A stretch of 64,000 bases of DNA from Pseudovibrio denitrificans JCM 12308 (GCF_001310815.1 NZ_BAZK01000010.1:174871-238870); one strand, 5' to 3'; counted from the stretch's first letter, positions 46,648 to 57,355 are shown. The notes: generated by a model from the letters alone, not told the origin. A program made the numbers and translations.

Positions 46648-47601
46648 CTACAACTTCTGTATCCAGTCAGAAATGGCCCGGCCAATCTCCTCAGGGTAAT
46701 CTTCCTGCACGAAGTGCCCACCTGGCCCCAGATACACACTTTCCAAGTTCGTGAGTGACTTTTGCAGTGTCTTGGCCTGTTCCATAGAAATAATCGCTCC
46801 CGGAGATACATGCAGCATCAGCTTTGGCAGGTCACTTTCTAAAAGCCAGGCGTTGTTTGCTTCGGCAACTTGCGAAACATAGGCTGGGCTTCCGGCAATC
46901 GGGATCTCCCGGATCCAATCCAGAAGAATTTTTCGAGACTGTGTGTTCGGGTAATATCTATTGTACTCAGCCATAACCGCTTCAGAAATGGCTCCATTTG
47001 GGCTTCCATGTCGCATAAACTGATCCAGCAGCATGTTCTGCTCCATGATCATGTCCTCGCCAACACCCGGCGTTCTTACAGCGCGCATGAAGTCAGCAAA
47101 GCCGCCCATTGCCTCATAACTGGGATAAGGAATAAACGGCGGCGTCATGGCTTCCATAAAGACGACGCCGGATATCTTCTCCGGACGTGTGCGGGCATAC
47201 TCAAAACCGAGACCAGATCCCCAGTCATGCACGACGAGGACGGCATTCTCCAGCTCAAGATTGTCCAGAAAACGAAACAGGTATTGCGAAGATTCTTTGT
47301 AGGTTTCTTCCATGCTTGGTTTGCCGCTGTCTCCCATGCCCATCAAATCTGGTGCAATGGCACGATTGGTTTTGGCAACGTGAGGGATAATATTGCGCCA
47401 CACGAATGAAGAGGATGGGTTGCCATGCAAAAACACGACGGGCCGTCCCTCTCCTTGCTCCACGTAAGCGAGCGGCTCTCCCAATACGTTCATGTGTTTT
47501 TTGCTGGGGCCGGCACCATCACTCGCCAGTAGCGTGGTTGGGGTCAGCAAAGCCATTGTAAAAGCAGCGGCTGCGGATTTGATAAATGTGCGACGTTCCA
47601 T
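46648..47601 (-). CDS. Haloalkane dehalogenase-like, Tat/Sec exported
   Basis: The 317-residue protein starts ERRTFIKSAAAAFTMALLTP, a twin-arginine-type signal. The mature domain is a haloalkane dehalogenase-type alpha/beta hydrolase: HGNPSSSFVWRN (the Asn61 that stabilises halide), VVHDWGSGLGFEYA (nucleophile Asp126 followed by the halide-binding Trp127), and GPGGHFVQED (His296). These enzymes replace carbon-bound halogen by hydroxyl. Most known members are cytoplasmic or have Sec signals, so an RR signal is notable. It is divergent from a LysR gene with a palindrome between. Confidence 0.85.
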   Translation of the reverse strand: MERRTFIKSAAAAFTMALLTPTTLLASDGAGPSKKHMNVLGEPLAYVEQGEGRPVVFLHGNPSSSFVWRNIIPHVAKTNRAIAPDLMGMGDSGKPSMEETYKESSQYLFRFLDNLELENAVLVVHDWGSGLGFEYARTRPEKISGVVFMEAMTPPFIPYPSYEAMGGFADFMRAVRTPGVGEDMIMEQNMLLDQFMRHGSPNGAISEAVMAEYNRYYPNTQSRKILLDWIREIPIAGSPAYVSQVAEANNAWLLESDLPKLMLHVSPGAIISMEQAKTLQKSLTNLESVYLGPGGHFVQEDYPEEIGRAISDWIQKL

Positions 47602-47668
47602 ATCTAAGCTCCTTTTGTCATCTGAAGAAAAACTATGTTCTTTTTCTGAAACGAAAAATCACCTATTT

Positions 47669-47685
47669 TGAAACTAAGTGTTTCA
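47669..47685. promoter_or_regulatory. Operator candidate between dehalogenase and lysR
   Basis: tgaaac (47669-47674) and gtttca (47680-47685) form a perfect inverted repeat with a 5-base spacer in the divergent gap. A further half-site ctgaaac lies at 47646-47652. Confidence 0.5.
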
Positions 47686-47710
47686 CCAGTGATACAGGGA
47701 GCTAGGTGCA

Positions 47711-48611
47711 GTGGCGTTGGTGGATTGGGAAATGTTGCCATACTTTCTGGCGGTTGCGCGTGCAGGTAGTTTGCGGGCGGGGGCAGACTTACTCAATGCA
47801 AATCATGTTACGGTCGATCGGAGCATCAAATCTCTGGAGGCGAGTTATGGAGTTCAACTCTTTACGCGCACCAGTCGTGGCTTTGAAGTGACGGATGCAG
47901 GCGAAGAGTTGCTGCCGGTCGCAGAAGAAATTGAAAAACTCATCACGACTGCTCGCCACCGGGTGGAGGGGCTAGACAAAACAGAGGCTGGAACCATCAG
48001 GTTCTCACTTCCACCCGTTTTAGCGCACGATGTCATTGCACCGATCATTGCCAAGTTCTCGAGTACCTACCCTGAAATCAACGTGGAACTACGCCTGACA
48101 GATACGCAGGAAAGCATAAGCCGGTCTGAAACAGACATTTCACTGCGGGTCGCCTATGAGATTGATGAGGATACCATTGCCCGCAAGCTCTACCCGATGG
48201 CGATTGGAACCTTTGCAAGCAAGGAGTACCTCAAAGCCAATATGCCAGATGCTGGCACAGGTGGGTCTGGGCTGAACTGGATTGGGTGGACTGGACCGGG
48301 CAGCTCACCTGTGGGTAAGCCAATCTCCCTTCCCCTATGCCTCGCTCCGTCACTCCTCTGGAGACGGTCTCATGCTGCTCAGCATGGTCCGCCAAGGCTG
48401 TGGCATGTCAAACATGCCGGTCTATTTTGCCAATGTGTATCCAGAGCTCGAGCAAGTGCCGGGAACCGAGCCTCAACTTGCCTATTACCTATGGATTTTG
48501 CTGCATTCTGACTTGAGACGAACTGTCAGAGTCCGGCGGTTTGTCGACTTTCTGGCAGAAGAACTGAAAGCCCTTCAACCACTGATGCAAGGCAGTCTGT
48601 ACAGGCCCTGA
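47711..48611 (+). CDS. LysR family regulator (frameshifted)
   Basis: The N-terminal frame from GTG 47711 has the HTH (MLPYFLAVARAGSLRAGADL, HVTVDRSIKSLEASYGVQLF) and effector domain (GTIRFSLPPVLAHDVIAPII). At about 48310 it shifts, and the other frame continues SQSPFPYASLRHSSGDGLML to ARVRR-like TVRVRRFVDFLAEEL. Here one base is extra (or two are missing), unlike most other shifts in the window. The repaired length is about 300. It probably regulates the divergent dehalogenase gene. Confidence 0.82.
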
Positions 48612-48784
48612 GTTTTGTAGTTGGTGTGGTGTCTGAGTTTCGTTGGGGGTGAGAAAAGTTCCCGAGGCAAAGCACATTAGTATTCGATCCATCGGCTAGA
48701 TGCATCAGGTGCATTTCAGCAATTTAATCAACTTATGATTGCAATATACATTTATTGATCTAAAATCCTCACGTTTGATATTTA

Positions 48785-49327
48785 TTGAGGGTTTTCACTT
48801 GCTTAGGCGTACTTACACATTTCGTTGCTTTTTCTGGATTATTGATTGCACTGGCAGGATGCCAAACATCATCGAAGAACTCTGTGAAAGAGGAACCGAA
48901 GCTCGAACTGTGCTCGGCTGATAACACCACAAAAGAACTTAGTTATTCTTCTCAAGCCAACGTGTACATCTCCACCGATTCAGTTAAAGCCCTCGCATCA
49001 GTGGTAAAGTTCATCGCCAATGAAGCCTCTGCTCCAAGCACAAAAGACCTCTTGGGTGGTTGGACACTTATTGATTTGAATGCCAAAAAATCATGCCCAT
49101 TGGAGATGACATCCGATCCGCAGGATAAAACCAAGCATGCGATCAATACCAAGTCAGGCTGTGCATTGAGCAAAAGCAAAGCCGCCTCATGGAATCTGGA
49201 TGGAAAAGAGCTTGTTCTCAAATCGCAGTCGGGAGGAGAAACCGCGAGGCTTGTTAAAGTCAACAAGACCTGCTGGGCAAGCTCAGGATCAGCTCCTCAA
49301 AAAACACAGTACGTTTTGAAGCGTTAA
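48785..49327 (+). CDS. AprI/Inh-like inhibitor lipoprotein
   Basis: The 180-residue product has a lipoprotein signal (FVAFSGLLIALAGC lipobox). The C-terminal half resembles the AprI/Inh protease-inhibitor domain: LLGGWTLIDLNAKKSCPLEM, TKSGCALSKSKAASWNLDGK, LVLKSQSGGETARLV. Family members block serralysin-type metalloproteases in the periplasm, but no such protease is in the window. An extra segment of about 65 residues (NTTKELSYSSQANVYIST) lies between lipobox and domain. The start is unsure: TTG 48785 has no good ribosome binding site. Confidence 0.65.
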   Translation: MRVFTCLGVLTHFVAFSGLLIALAGCQTSSKNSVKEEPKLELCSADNTTKELSYSSQANVYISTDSVKALASVVKFIANEASAPSTKDLLGGWTLIDLNAKKSCPLEMTSDPQDKTKHAINTKSGCALSKSKAASWNLDGKELVLKSQSGGETARLVKVNKTCWASSGSAPQKTQYVLKR

Positions 49328-49407
49328 AGAGATCCCAGCTCCACCTGTATGGAGCAAGGACGTTTAGCAAGACACACTTCCTCTGGATTGCTTTTACAAC
49401 CAGCAAT

Positions 49408-49450
49408 CACCCCAAACCTGCCTCCCAGCGGGTTTGGGGTGTTTTGTTTT
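49408..49450 (+). terminator. Terminator after the AprI-like gene
   Basis: Perfect 11-bp arms caccccaaacc (49408-49418) and ggtttggggtg (49431-49441) are followed by ttttgtttt. Confidence 0.85.
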
Positions 49451-49464
49451 GGGCCGGAACGGCA

Positions 49465-49500
49465 GAAAACTTGCCGCAGCCGGGAAGAGCTGCGGCAAGT
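49465..49500 (-). terminator. Minus-strand terminator of the permease
   Basis: On the minus strand acttgccgca and tgcggcaagt (plus 49469-49478, 49491-49500) form a perfect 10-bp stem followed by tttt. It could end the permease transcript. Confidence 0.65.
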
Positions 49501-49503
49501 CTG

Positions 49504-49562
49504 CAGCTGGCAGCAAAGGGCCAGCTGAATGATTGCGGGAGCTTTGGCAGAAACCCGCAATC
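49504..49562. repeat. Two further tandem hairpins
   Basis: cagctgg/ccagctg (49504-49510, 49521-49527) is followed at once by gattgcggg/cccgcaatc (49531-49539, 49554-49562). Neither has a clear T-run. Confidence 0.6.
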
Positions 49563-49711
49563 AAAATTTGCCCCGACTAAAAGTCGTGTTTCTTGCGATC
49601 TTTTCAGAGCGCCTAAAGCAGTTCGGTTCCCATTAGATCGATTGAACTGCTCTAGTTTTTTGCTTCTGCGTGTCTTTATCTGAAAAGCATTTCGGCTTCT
49701 CAGCCAGACGC

Positions 49712-50995
49712 TTAGCCGAAGATCGGCAGGTTACCGGTCAGCTCGAACGCCGTGATGATGAACACCAGGATACCGAAGCCGAAGACCATTGCCTGACGGG
49801 CGTTACCGCCTGGGACCTGGTACATGTTCGGGTTCCGCTCACGGCAGATGCGCACCATGACGATTGGAGCCAGCAGCGAGAAGATCACCAGAACCACGCC
49901 CGCATAACCGATTGCAGCGATGAACCCATGCGGGAACAGGATTGCAAGGATGATGGTTGGGACGAAGGCGATGCCGACTGTCTTTGCTTTACCGGCAACG
50001 GTCGCTGTGTCGAACTTGAACAAGTCAGAGATGTAGTCATACAGGCTGAGGGACACACCTAAGAAGGATGTTGCAACAGCCATGTTGCCGAAGATCTGCA
50101 GGATGACAGAGATGTTGGCACTGATGCCAGACTCGCTCAGAGCACCGATGATGTTACCGAATGTTACCGCCTTCTGCATGATTGCAGGGAAGTCATCACG
50201 GGAGATGTTTCCAAATACTGCGAACATCCAGAGGAAGTAGAAGAAGCCTGCAAGGAAGATTGCGATCAGCAGCGCCTTGCTGGTGCGCTTCGCATCCAGA
50301 CCCAGATAGTTGGTTACAGTTGGTACGGTGATCTGAAGACCGAAACTCGCGACCAGGAAGGAGATGGTGTAGAACGCATATGGCATGCGATCACCAAGAG
50401 AGATCTCCGGGAACAGGTTGGCTGTTGAGGAGTTGCCGATCAGTGAGCTCAGGCTGATCATGAAGGTGATGATCATACCGCCGATGAGAACGGTGTTCAC
50501 GCGGTCAACCGCTTTGGTCCCCATCATCACAATCGACAGAAGCACGACTGCGAAGATCAAACTCGCGACCCCGGATGACATGTTCACGTCACCGAAGATG
50601 GACAGCGAGTAAGTGATGATTGAGCTGCCGCCTGAGATGTAGGCGTAGGTCAGAACATAGCACAGGAAGGCAACGGAGAGGCCGTTTACGATGCGGCCAA
50701 AGTTGCCAATGGTGCCCTTTGCAAGGCTGTCGTAGTTGGAGCCTTCAGGGAAGTGCAGCGTGACTTCCATGATGTACAACGATGCGGTGTGCATGATGTA
50801 ACCAACGACGATCATCAGAACCAGACAGACGGTGAACCATACACCACTGTTGGCTACTGGCAGCGAGAACATGCCCGCGCCGACGGCGGTGCCAGCAGCG
50901 ATCACACTGGCGCCCAGGATCGTGCCCTGACTTTTTTTGGTAGTTTGCGGTTCAACTGTCTCTGCAGTCGGAACCTGCTCAGAAGCGATGGTCAT
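49712..50995 (-). CDS. tutB: Aromatic amino acid permease, probably tyrosine
   Basis: The protein of about 427 residues has 11 membrane helices of the HAAAP family (Mtr/TyrP/TnaB/TutB). The first helix region ILGASVIAAGTAVGAGMFSL carries the GxGM motif. Later helices include LSVAFLCYVLTYAYISGGSS and FYTISFLVASFGLQITVPTV. GGAGGC fixes ATG 50995, not the longer frame from 51160. It follows tyrosine phenol-lyase by 212 bases, the order seen in tpl-tutB operons, so tyrosine uptake is the likely role. The symbol rests on that context. Confidence 0.85.
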   Translation of the reverse strand: MTIASEQVPTAETVEPQTTKKSQGTILGASVIAAGTAVGAGMFSLPVANSGVWFTVCLVLMIVVGYIMHTASLYIMEVTLHFPEGSNYDSLAKGTIGNFGRIVNGLSVAFLCYVLTYAYISGGSSIITYSLSIFGDVNMSSGVASLIFAVVLLSIVMMGTKAVDRVNTVLIGGMIITFMISLSSLIGNSSTANLFPEISLGDRMPYAFYTISFLVASFGLQITVPTVTNYLGLDAKRTSKALLIAIFLAGFFYFLWMFAVFGNISRDDFPAIMQKAVTFGNIIGALSESGISANISVILQIFGNMAVATSFLGVSLSLYDYISDLFKFDTATVAGKAKTVGIAFVPTIILAILFPHGFIAAIGYAGVVLVIFSLLAPIVMVRICRERNPNMYQVPGGNARQAMVFGFGILVFIITAFELTGNLPIFG

Positions 50996-51133
50996 AGTGA
51001 GCCTCCCAACTCCGGCGTTTTGCCGTGACCAAGAGAGAAACCATCTGCCGAATTGAATATGCCCCGCGGCAGAGCTTTCCCGAAAAGCGCACATAGGCTT
51101 ACGATGGGTAAATCTTGTGCTTTGATAACAACA

Positions 51134-51157
51134 GAGGAGAGCACTCAGGCTCTCCTC
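51134..51157. promoter_or_regulatory. Hairpin between tpl and permease genes
   Basis: gaggagag (51134-51141) and ctctcctc (51150-51157) are perfect inverted repeats 50 bases after tpl. On the minus strand only a weak T-rich tgttgttat follows, so it may be a partial terminator or an mRNA-stabilising stem that sets different expression of the two genes. Confidence 0.5.
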
Positions 51158-51207
51158 CAATGCAGTTTACTCTATGACTATTTCTAGTCACTTCAATAGC
51201 TTATCGC

Positions 51208-52596
<1,389 letters not shown>

Positions 52597-52620
52597 TTAC
52601 TTACTTCTTTACCAATTGGG

Positions 52621-52641
52621 CGGAAAGAACGGATCTTTCCG
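52621..52641 (-). promoter_or_regulatory. Leader hairpin of tpl mRNA
   Basis: cggaaaga (52621-52628) and tctttccg (52634-52641) form a perfect 8-bp stem with a 5-base loop, 37 bases before the tpl start. It may stabilise the mRNA or act in regulation. Confidence 0.5.
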
Positions 52642-52874
52642 AATTCTCAGGGAGTGAAGAAAACAGTGATTTCCTGAAGTTTATTTACTTACGAATAGAA
52701 ATCTTTTTCTCTCCACCAATCTTCATCAACTATTAGATATCCAAATATTCGATCATCACAATAAGTAACAATATCCATATGTGAATAAATAATCGTTTTT
52801 ATATACAGATCACAGCGACATATACCTTTATGCAATACACAAGGCGCTGATAGTTACATGCGCATTACTTGACT

Positions 52875-52895
52875 ATGCAGAGTATTAATCTGCAT
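52875..52895. promoter_or_regulatory. Operator-like palindrome upstream of tpl
   Basis: atgcaga (52875-52881) and tctgcat (52889-52895) are perfect arms with a 7-base spacer, about 290 bases before tpl. A third tctgcat lies at 52915-52921. A distant regulator site for tpl is possible. Confidence 0.4.
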
Positions 52896-53869
52896 AATCT
52901 TGGTTGTGCTGTGATCTGCATATTGTCTCCGCAGCAAGTCTCAGGCATGCGGGTGCCGTTCTTCTGCTCCAATGCGCTCAACACTTGGAAGACAGGATTA
53001 AGACAAACGCCATTATTCTGAAGCAAACAGGGCACACCTGCAGCGCAAACCGGAGGTGCCGACTGTATTGCTTATATCAAGACACAGTTCTTCGGCCACT
53101 TAGGGGGTGTGGTTTCAGAGTGAGTGCCTGATATTTACTTGTTTTGGAGAGTGCTGCATGTTTGGCTGGCTTCTGCTCTCTGCATCTTTGGCGGACTATA
53201 GGAGGCAGATGGCGAGCTGACATGCGACCGTGCAGCAGGAGCGACTCCACTGCAGGCGAAAGGTCGTTAGACGAGGTGCAGGTTGTTGGCCATGGATACA
53301 TCTTCGATGTGCCAAGGCAGCTTATCTCTTTTCAAGATATTCAAATACAGCTGATACCAGCGCATTTTCCCAGCCCCAATGTAAATTCATCATTGAACTT
53401 ATTACACACTCAGGAGTTTGGGCGAATTGGCCTGAAAGTCAAAAAGAAAAACTACTTAGGTACAGGGGCTTGGTGGGGACAGGGCTACCGCGACGCGATG
53501 TGCTTGCCTTTACAACCTCCCTGAAATACCAAGGGTTTTCTGGATTTTACCGGCGGGCAATGCGCAAGTTGCCGCATCTCAAAACATCCTATTTATTCCA
53601 CAATAAACTTATATATTAGCGATAGCTGCTAATATTTTTAGATTGATTGGCATGAATCACTTTCACGTTCAGGCAGAGCAAACCGGTGATTTGCACCGGG
53701 ATTCGCCTCAGCTTTAAGCTTACAAGAGACTGGCCTGCGGGGTGAGCGCAGACCAGCAGCGTGCCCATAAGCTTCATCAGCCCCATGCGAGCAGTTGGAG
53801 GCCCTCAGCGGGGCGTGCTGTGATGCGAGGTGGGCGCAAAGCGCCGCGAGCACCGTTACAGCGATTGGG

Positions 53870-54142
53870 TCATGAAGCTGTTGCTGTGCTTATCGGCTGC
53901 GGAAAGGCGACCCGCTCCAATGTTCCGCAGGTCTTTTTCAGTGCTTCAAGGCGGTCACACAAAGCGTAGTGCAAAGTGAACAAAGCATCCCGTTCCGTGC
54001 TGTGTTTTAATCGCTCACTCAGCACTAACTGCTGCATGTAAACGAGGTTCTCCAAATCGGAGACAGCAATGGTTACTTCGTCAATTTCATTCTGAAGAGT
54101 GTTTGTGGCGCTGCATGCGCATGCGGAGTCGTCCATTTTCAA
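53870..54142 (-). CDS. Small hypothetical protein
   Basis: The 90-residue product begins MKMDDSACACSATNTLQNEI and continues with a helical region (DEVTIAVSDLENLVYMQQLV, LSERLKHSTERDALFTLHYA), probably a coiled coil. The N-terminal CxC is the only distinctive motif. It stands alone in sparsely coding DNA. The composition looks coding, but no family is recognised. Confidence 0.5.
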   Translation of the reverse strand: MKMDDSACACSATNTLQNEIDEVTIAVSDLENLVYMQQLVLSERLKHSTERDALFTLHYALCDRLEALKKTCGTLERVAFPQPISTATAS

Positions 54143-54489
54143 TCCCTCTGTTTAGGGTGTTGAAGGCCGCACGACAGAAAGCTTTTGGAACTCGCTGGCG
54201 AGCGGGAGGCCAAAAACCTGCAAACAGACAGGCGGGCTTATTCCCCTCCGAAGAGAGTATTGTATTCGCCGCCCTCCCGCTCATAGCAAAGGGTTTGCGC
54301 ACTTTTGGAAAAAAGGCACAAAAAATCCGCTAGTTAACGGGAGCGGTAACCGCTGTTTGGAGAGGTTTTGGGCCTCACCCAAGAGCATGCAACCAGATGC
54401 ATGCGGTGTCAATGGGCAAGGCTTGCGAGCAAGGGTTGTGTGGCTGTGAGGAGACGGTTTAGGTGGGGAGAGGTGAGAGCCCTCAAGCC

Positions 54490-54623
54490 GTCATCCCGCA
54501 CTCGATGCGGGACCCAGCTGGGCGCTCACTGCATTCAGTGGAAACCAATGCTGCACTCCAAAACGCGAACTCATTGCCTCACCACCCTAGGTCCCGCATC
54601 GCGCTTCGCTTGTGCGGGATGAC
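54490..54623. repeat. GTCATCCCGCA element, copy 1 (134 bp)
   Basis: It is bounded by gtcatcccgca and tgcgggatgac, a perfect 11-bp terminal inverted repeat. Each end also folds on itself (tcccgcactcgatgcggga and the right-end stem). The interior shares gcattcagtggaaa, tcattgcctcacca and tcccgcatcgcgcttcgctt with copy 2. It has no coding capacity, and the structure is like a REP/MITE-type intergenic element. Confidence 0.85.
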
Positions 54624-54740
54624 GGTGGAGGGGAATGCCGTGGCAGTTCTGCTCTTGGCGAGGTTGGTTGGGGGCACCTGTCGAGCGGTTGCGCTGGAGC
54701 AGCAGCGCGGGAAGGTACAAGGTGAGAGCCCCCCGCAGAC

Positions 54741-54874
54741 GTCATCCCGCATTTGATGCGGGCCCCAGCTGAGCGCGCACTGCATTCAGTGGAAAGTGAT
54801 GCTGCATTCTCAAACTCAACCTCATTGCCTCACCACTCTGGGTCCCGCATCGCGCTTCGCTTGTGCGGGATGAC
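54741..54874. repeat. GTCATCCCGCA element, copy 2 (134 bp)
   Basis: It has the same length and ends as copy 1, begins 251 bases later, and is preceded by the same aggtgagagcc. The duplication therefore includes about 20 bases of left flank. Confidence 0.85.
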
Positions 54875-55104
54875 GGCGGAGGGGGAAATTGGAGAAGAAA
54901 CAATCTCCCGGAGTGCCTTTTGGGAAAATGAGTAACAGGCGACCAATCTTGAAGTAATTTCTTATGCGCTGATCGGAGTTGAACTTACCTAAGATACCCT
55001 CGGGTTCCTAATGGTTTCAGCGCGCACACTTTGATGGTCGGGAGGTCCAAACGCATTTCACTCAACGACCACCGCTTGATCAAAATACCTCCAGATTCGA
55101 GCGC

Positions 55105-56184
55105 TCACGAATGCAAGCGTTTCCCGAAAATACCTTGCATCATCGATTTGACGTCTGGAAGATGGAGTGCATTTTGAACCTTATACTCACCCCAATGATT
55201 CAAAATGAAACCTGTCTTAATCTGCTGGACAGTCCGATTATACCTTATCGCGTTCATCTCACCTCTAACAGGATCTTCGAAGCAATCTCCGTAGCTACGT
55301 TTAACACCCTTCAAATAACTAAGCGCGCCTTGTTTATCTCCCTTAAGCGCCATTAAGAAGGCTCTTGATAATCCAAGTAGCATCCGATCTCTGTCGTCAT
55401 GGAAAGTTTGCTCGTGCATATCATGGTACCGTAGGCACTCTTTCAAACTCCCTTGCGTAAAAGGGTCGTAGTTAAGCACGTCTTCCGGGATTGGTTTCAT
55501 CAGCTTGTATATGGCCGAGGACATAGCCTGGCCTTGCCATTCAAAGTATTCAGAAAGGTAGCCCATTGTGACCTTGCACCAAGGCAACCTGTCAAAGTAA
55601 AAATCCTGCTGAATAAGCCTTGAAACGCCTGGTATCAGGTGAGGTAAAAACTGCTTATTTACATGTTGGTTCAGTTCAACGGATTTACACACATCAAGGA
55701 AGCAGATTTCAATAGGCTCGCCTTGCCATGTCTGTTCCAGTAAATCTCCAACATTCATTTGCACCATATGTTTAAAGGGGGCGATATTCTCCTTTAATAC
55801 ATGAACAAAAGATGTTCCGAACTCGTAGTTCACGTCACCGAACTGTTTGTGTTTCACTTGCCCGTTGCTAGGTGCAGGCATAACACCCAACTCATACCCA
55901 TAGATCAGCTTTCGCTGAGATTGTGTTGTTCCGACATTTGAGCTTTCAACGCTCTGACTATCCATTATGCCTTGGGCCATACCAACACATGAAGCCCCCA
56001 TAAAGCTGCCAGCGTCTACGACAACCCCACGGCCTGTATAAACACTTTTGCCCAAGGAATAGAGCAGGCGCCGTTCTTTTCTCGACAACATGCCAGGAGT
56101 GTTCATGACATTATCAGGCGCGACAACATCCGCGAACGGAATTTCGTCGCTAACGCAACATGTTTGTTCAACTTGAAATGCCAT
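55105..56184 (-). CDS. Hypothetical protein with methyltransferase-like fold
   Basis: This protein of about 359 residues contains GRGVVVDAGSFMGASCVGMA near residue 55, which looks like motif I of a class I (TylF/macrocin-like) methyltransferase. FLDVCKSVELNQHVNKQFLP follows near residue 160. The next PHLIPGVSRLIQQDFYFDRL resembles the late strand of that group. The C-terminal 110 residues (ALKGDKQGALSYLKGVKRSY) are TPR-like helical. GGGGG before ATG 56184 decides the start. The substrate is unknown. Its single location beside repeats and AT-rich DNA might mean acquisition, but this is weak. Confidence 0.7.
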   Translation of the reverse strand: MAFQVEQTCCVSDEIPFADVVAPDNVMNTPGMLSRKERRLLYSLGKSVYTGRGVVVDAGSFMGASCVGMAQGIMDSQSVESSNVGTTQSQRKLIYGYELGVMPAPSNGQVKHKQFGDVNYEFGTSFVHVLKENIAPFKHMVQMNVGDLLEQTWQGEPIEICFLDVCKSVELNQHVNKQFLPHLIPGVSRLIQQDFYFDRLPWCKVTMGYLSEYFEWQGQAMSSAIYKLMKPIPEDVLNYDPFTQGSLKECLRYHDMHEQTFHDDRDRMLLGLSRAFLMALKGDKQGALSYLKGVKRSYGDCFEDPVRGEMNAIRYNRTVQQIKTGFILNHWGEYKVQNALHLPDVKSMMQGIFGKRLHS

Positions 56185-56792
56185 GATCGCCCCCATAAAC
56201 ACAACCTATGCGCGATATTAACTCAGCGTTAGCTACGGGCTCAACAATTAAATTCACAAAAGATAAGCCGAAGTGCGCACTGGGTTGATTAACGCGAACC
56301 AGTAAGCCCTTGCGGGGATAAGATTGGTTTTGGGCAGCGGGAATGATGGGCTGCCCAAGGCTTTTTCTCAGAGCACTTATTCCCCTTTTTGCGGGGGAGG
56401 CGTCGGTTTGGGTGGTACCGCTCTACCAATTTCCATAGGAACGCAGAAAAACGCAAAATTGCACATAGCAACGCAAAATGGCGAGTGGCGTGTTATGCCC
56501 GTTTTATGCTCGCGCGTTTGTGATGGGATCTTCCACATGCTGGGTGCAGGTTGTTTTGCCGGCATTGGTGCGGCAGCAAAGCGCCACTCCCTCTAATATG
56601 CTGATATTATTCGGTTAATTCCCTCTCCAGATTACCCTTGATAGATATGACACGAGTCTTATCTCAGGTTTACAGCGCTCTTATATGAGGCCACGCTCAA
56701 TTAAGAGAACGAAGGTCTATTCCCATCGGATAAGACCTCGCAGTGCGTTGGCTTTCACAAACCAACGCAAACCAACGCAAAGGGGCATAAGT
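56185..56792. other. Intergenic region with hairpin
   Basis: No gene is convincing in these 608 bases. There is a terminator-like hairpin at 56330-56366, and the word acgcaaa recurs (near 56450-56480 and 56765-56780). The upstream extension of the next gene's frame to 56685 lacks similarity. Confidence 0.45.
56330..56366 (+). terminator. Orphan terminator-like hairpin
   Basis: ttgggcagc (56330-56338) pairs with gctgcccaa (56350-56358) and ggcttttt follows. No plus-strand gene precedes it, so it may end a small RNA. Confidence 0.5.
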
Positions 56793-57191
56793 TTGCGGAT
56801 TGTGCATGTTATCCTCGCTCTGGGGCTTGGCCTTGGTGTTTCCGGCTGCGCTTCTGTGGGCAATGAAAGTCTTCGCCATTTGACCCGTGAGGGATTGGAT
56901 GGGCAGCTGGAGACTGGCAAGACCACCAAGGAAGATGTGCGCGTTGCCCTTGGCGATCCGAACACGACGGACTTCACCGACAGCGGCAATGAGATCTGGA
57001 AATACAGGCATGTACGGACGCAGGCGAAGGTTGAGAACTTCATTCCTGTGGTTGATCTGCTTGCCAGCGGACAGGATGTGACCACCAAGGAAGTGGCCCT
57101 GTTTTTTGACCGTGATGGATTGCTGAAGAACTACACCATGATTGAGGTGGAGGATGAGGTTCGCACCGGACTTATCACCGCGAACATGTAG
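56793..57191 (+). CDS. BamE/SmpA-like lipoprotein
   Basis: The 132-residue product has a lipoprotein signal (RIVHVILALGLGLGVSGC). The domain that follows has the BamE-type pattern LETGKTTKEDVRVALGDPNT, NEIWKYRHVR and VALFFDRDGLLKNYTM. AGGGG six to eight bases before TTG 56793 places the start; the longer frame from 56685 adds a basic leader not expected for a lipoprotein. It may belong to the outer-membrane assembly or a related lipoprotein family. There is no operon partner. Confidence 0.78.
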   Translation: MRIVHVILALGLGLGVSGCASVGNESLRHLTREGLDGQLETGKTTKEDVRVALGDPNTTDFTDSGNEIWKYRHVRTQAKVENFIPVVDLLASGQDVTTKEVALFFDRDGLLKNYTMIEVEDEVRTGLITANM

Positions 57192-57306
57192 CATAGATTT
57201 TTATCGGGTTTGAGCGTCTGGCGCGGAAGTGTCGGGCGTTTTTGGCGTTTATGCCCGTGGGTGTGTGGAGTTATGCCCTTCTCGCCGGGTGCAGTGCGGG
57301 TTGATA

Positions 57307-57322
57307 ATGAGCATATGTTCAT
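57307..57322. promoter_or_regulatory. Operator 1 of the DUF134 gene
   Basis: atgagcatatgttcat is a near-palindrome and the exact reverse complement of operator 2 at 57361-57376. Confidence 0.7.
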
Positions 57323-57355
57323 TTCCTAACTTGTCAGTCTGGGTTTGGAGGCGCA

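Larger units (their letters stand above)
49328..49711. other. Intergenic region packed with inverted repeats
   Basis: There is no gene, but there are four consecutive hairpin-forming repeats at 49408-49441, 49469-49500, 49504-49527 and 49531-49562, listed separately where functional. It separates the convergent lipoprotein and permease genes. Confidence 0.7.
54143..55104. other. Gene-poor region with two 134-bp repeats
   Basis: Apart from the two repeat elements at 54490 and 54741, I see no gene in these 962 bases. The frames across it read the repeats and are not credible proteins. Confidence 0.6.

Noticed and set aside
53144..53619. Two overlapping frames as genes
   Set aside because: No start signals, no family motif, and they conflict with each other; composition is only partly coding-like.
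54490..54874. Insertion sequence
   Set aside because: The two 134-bp elements have inverted ends but no transposase and no target-site duplication that I can see.
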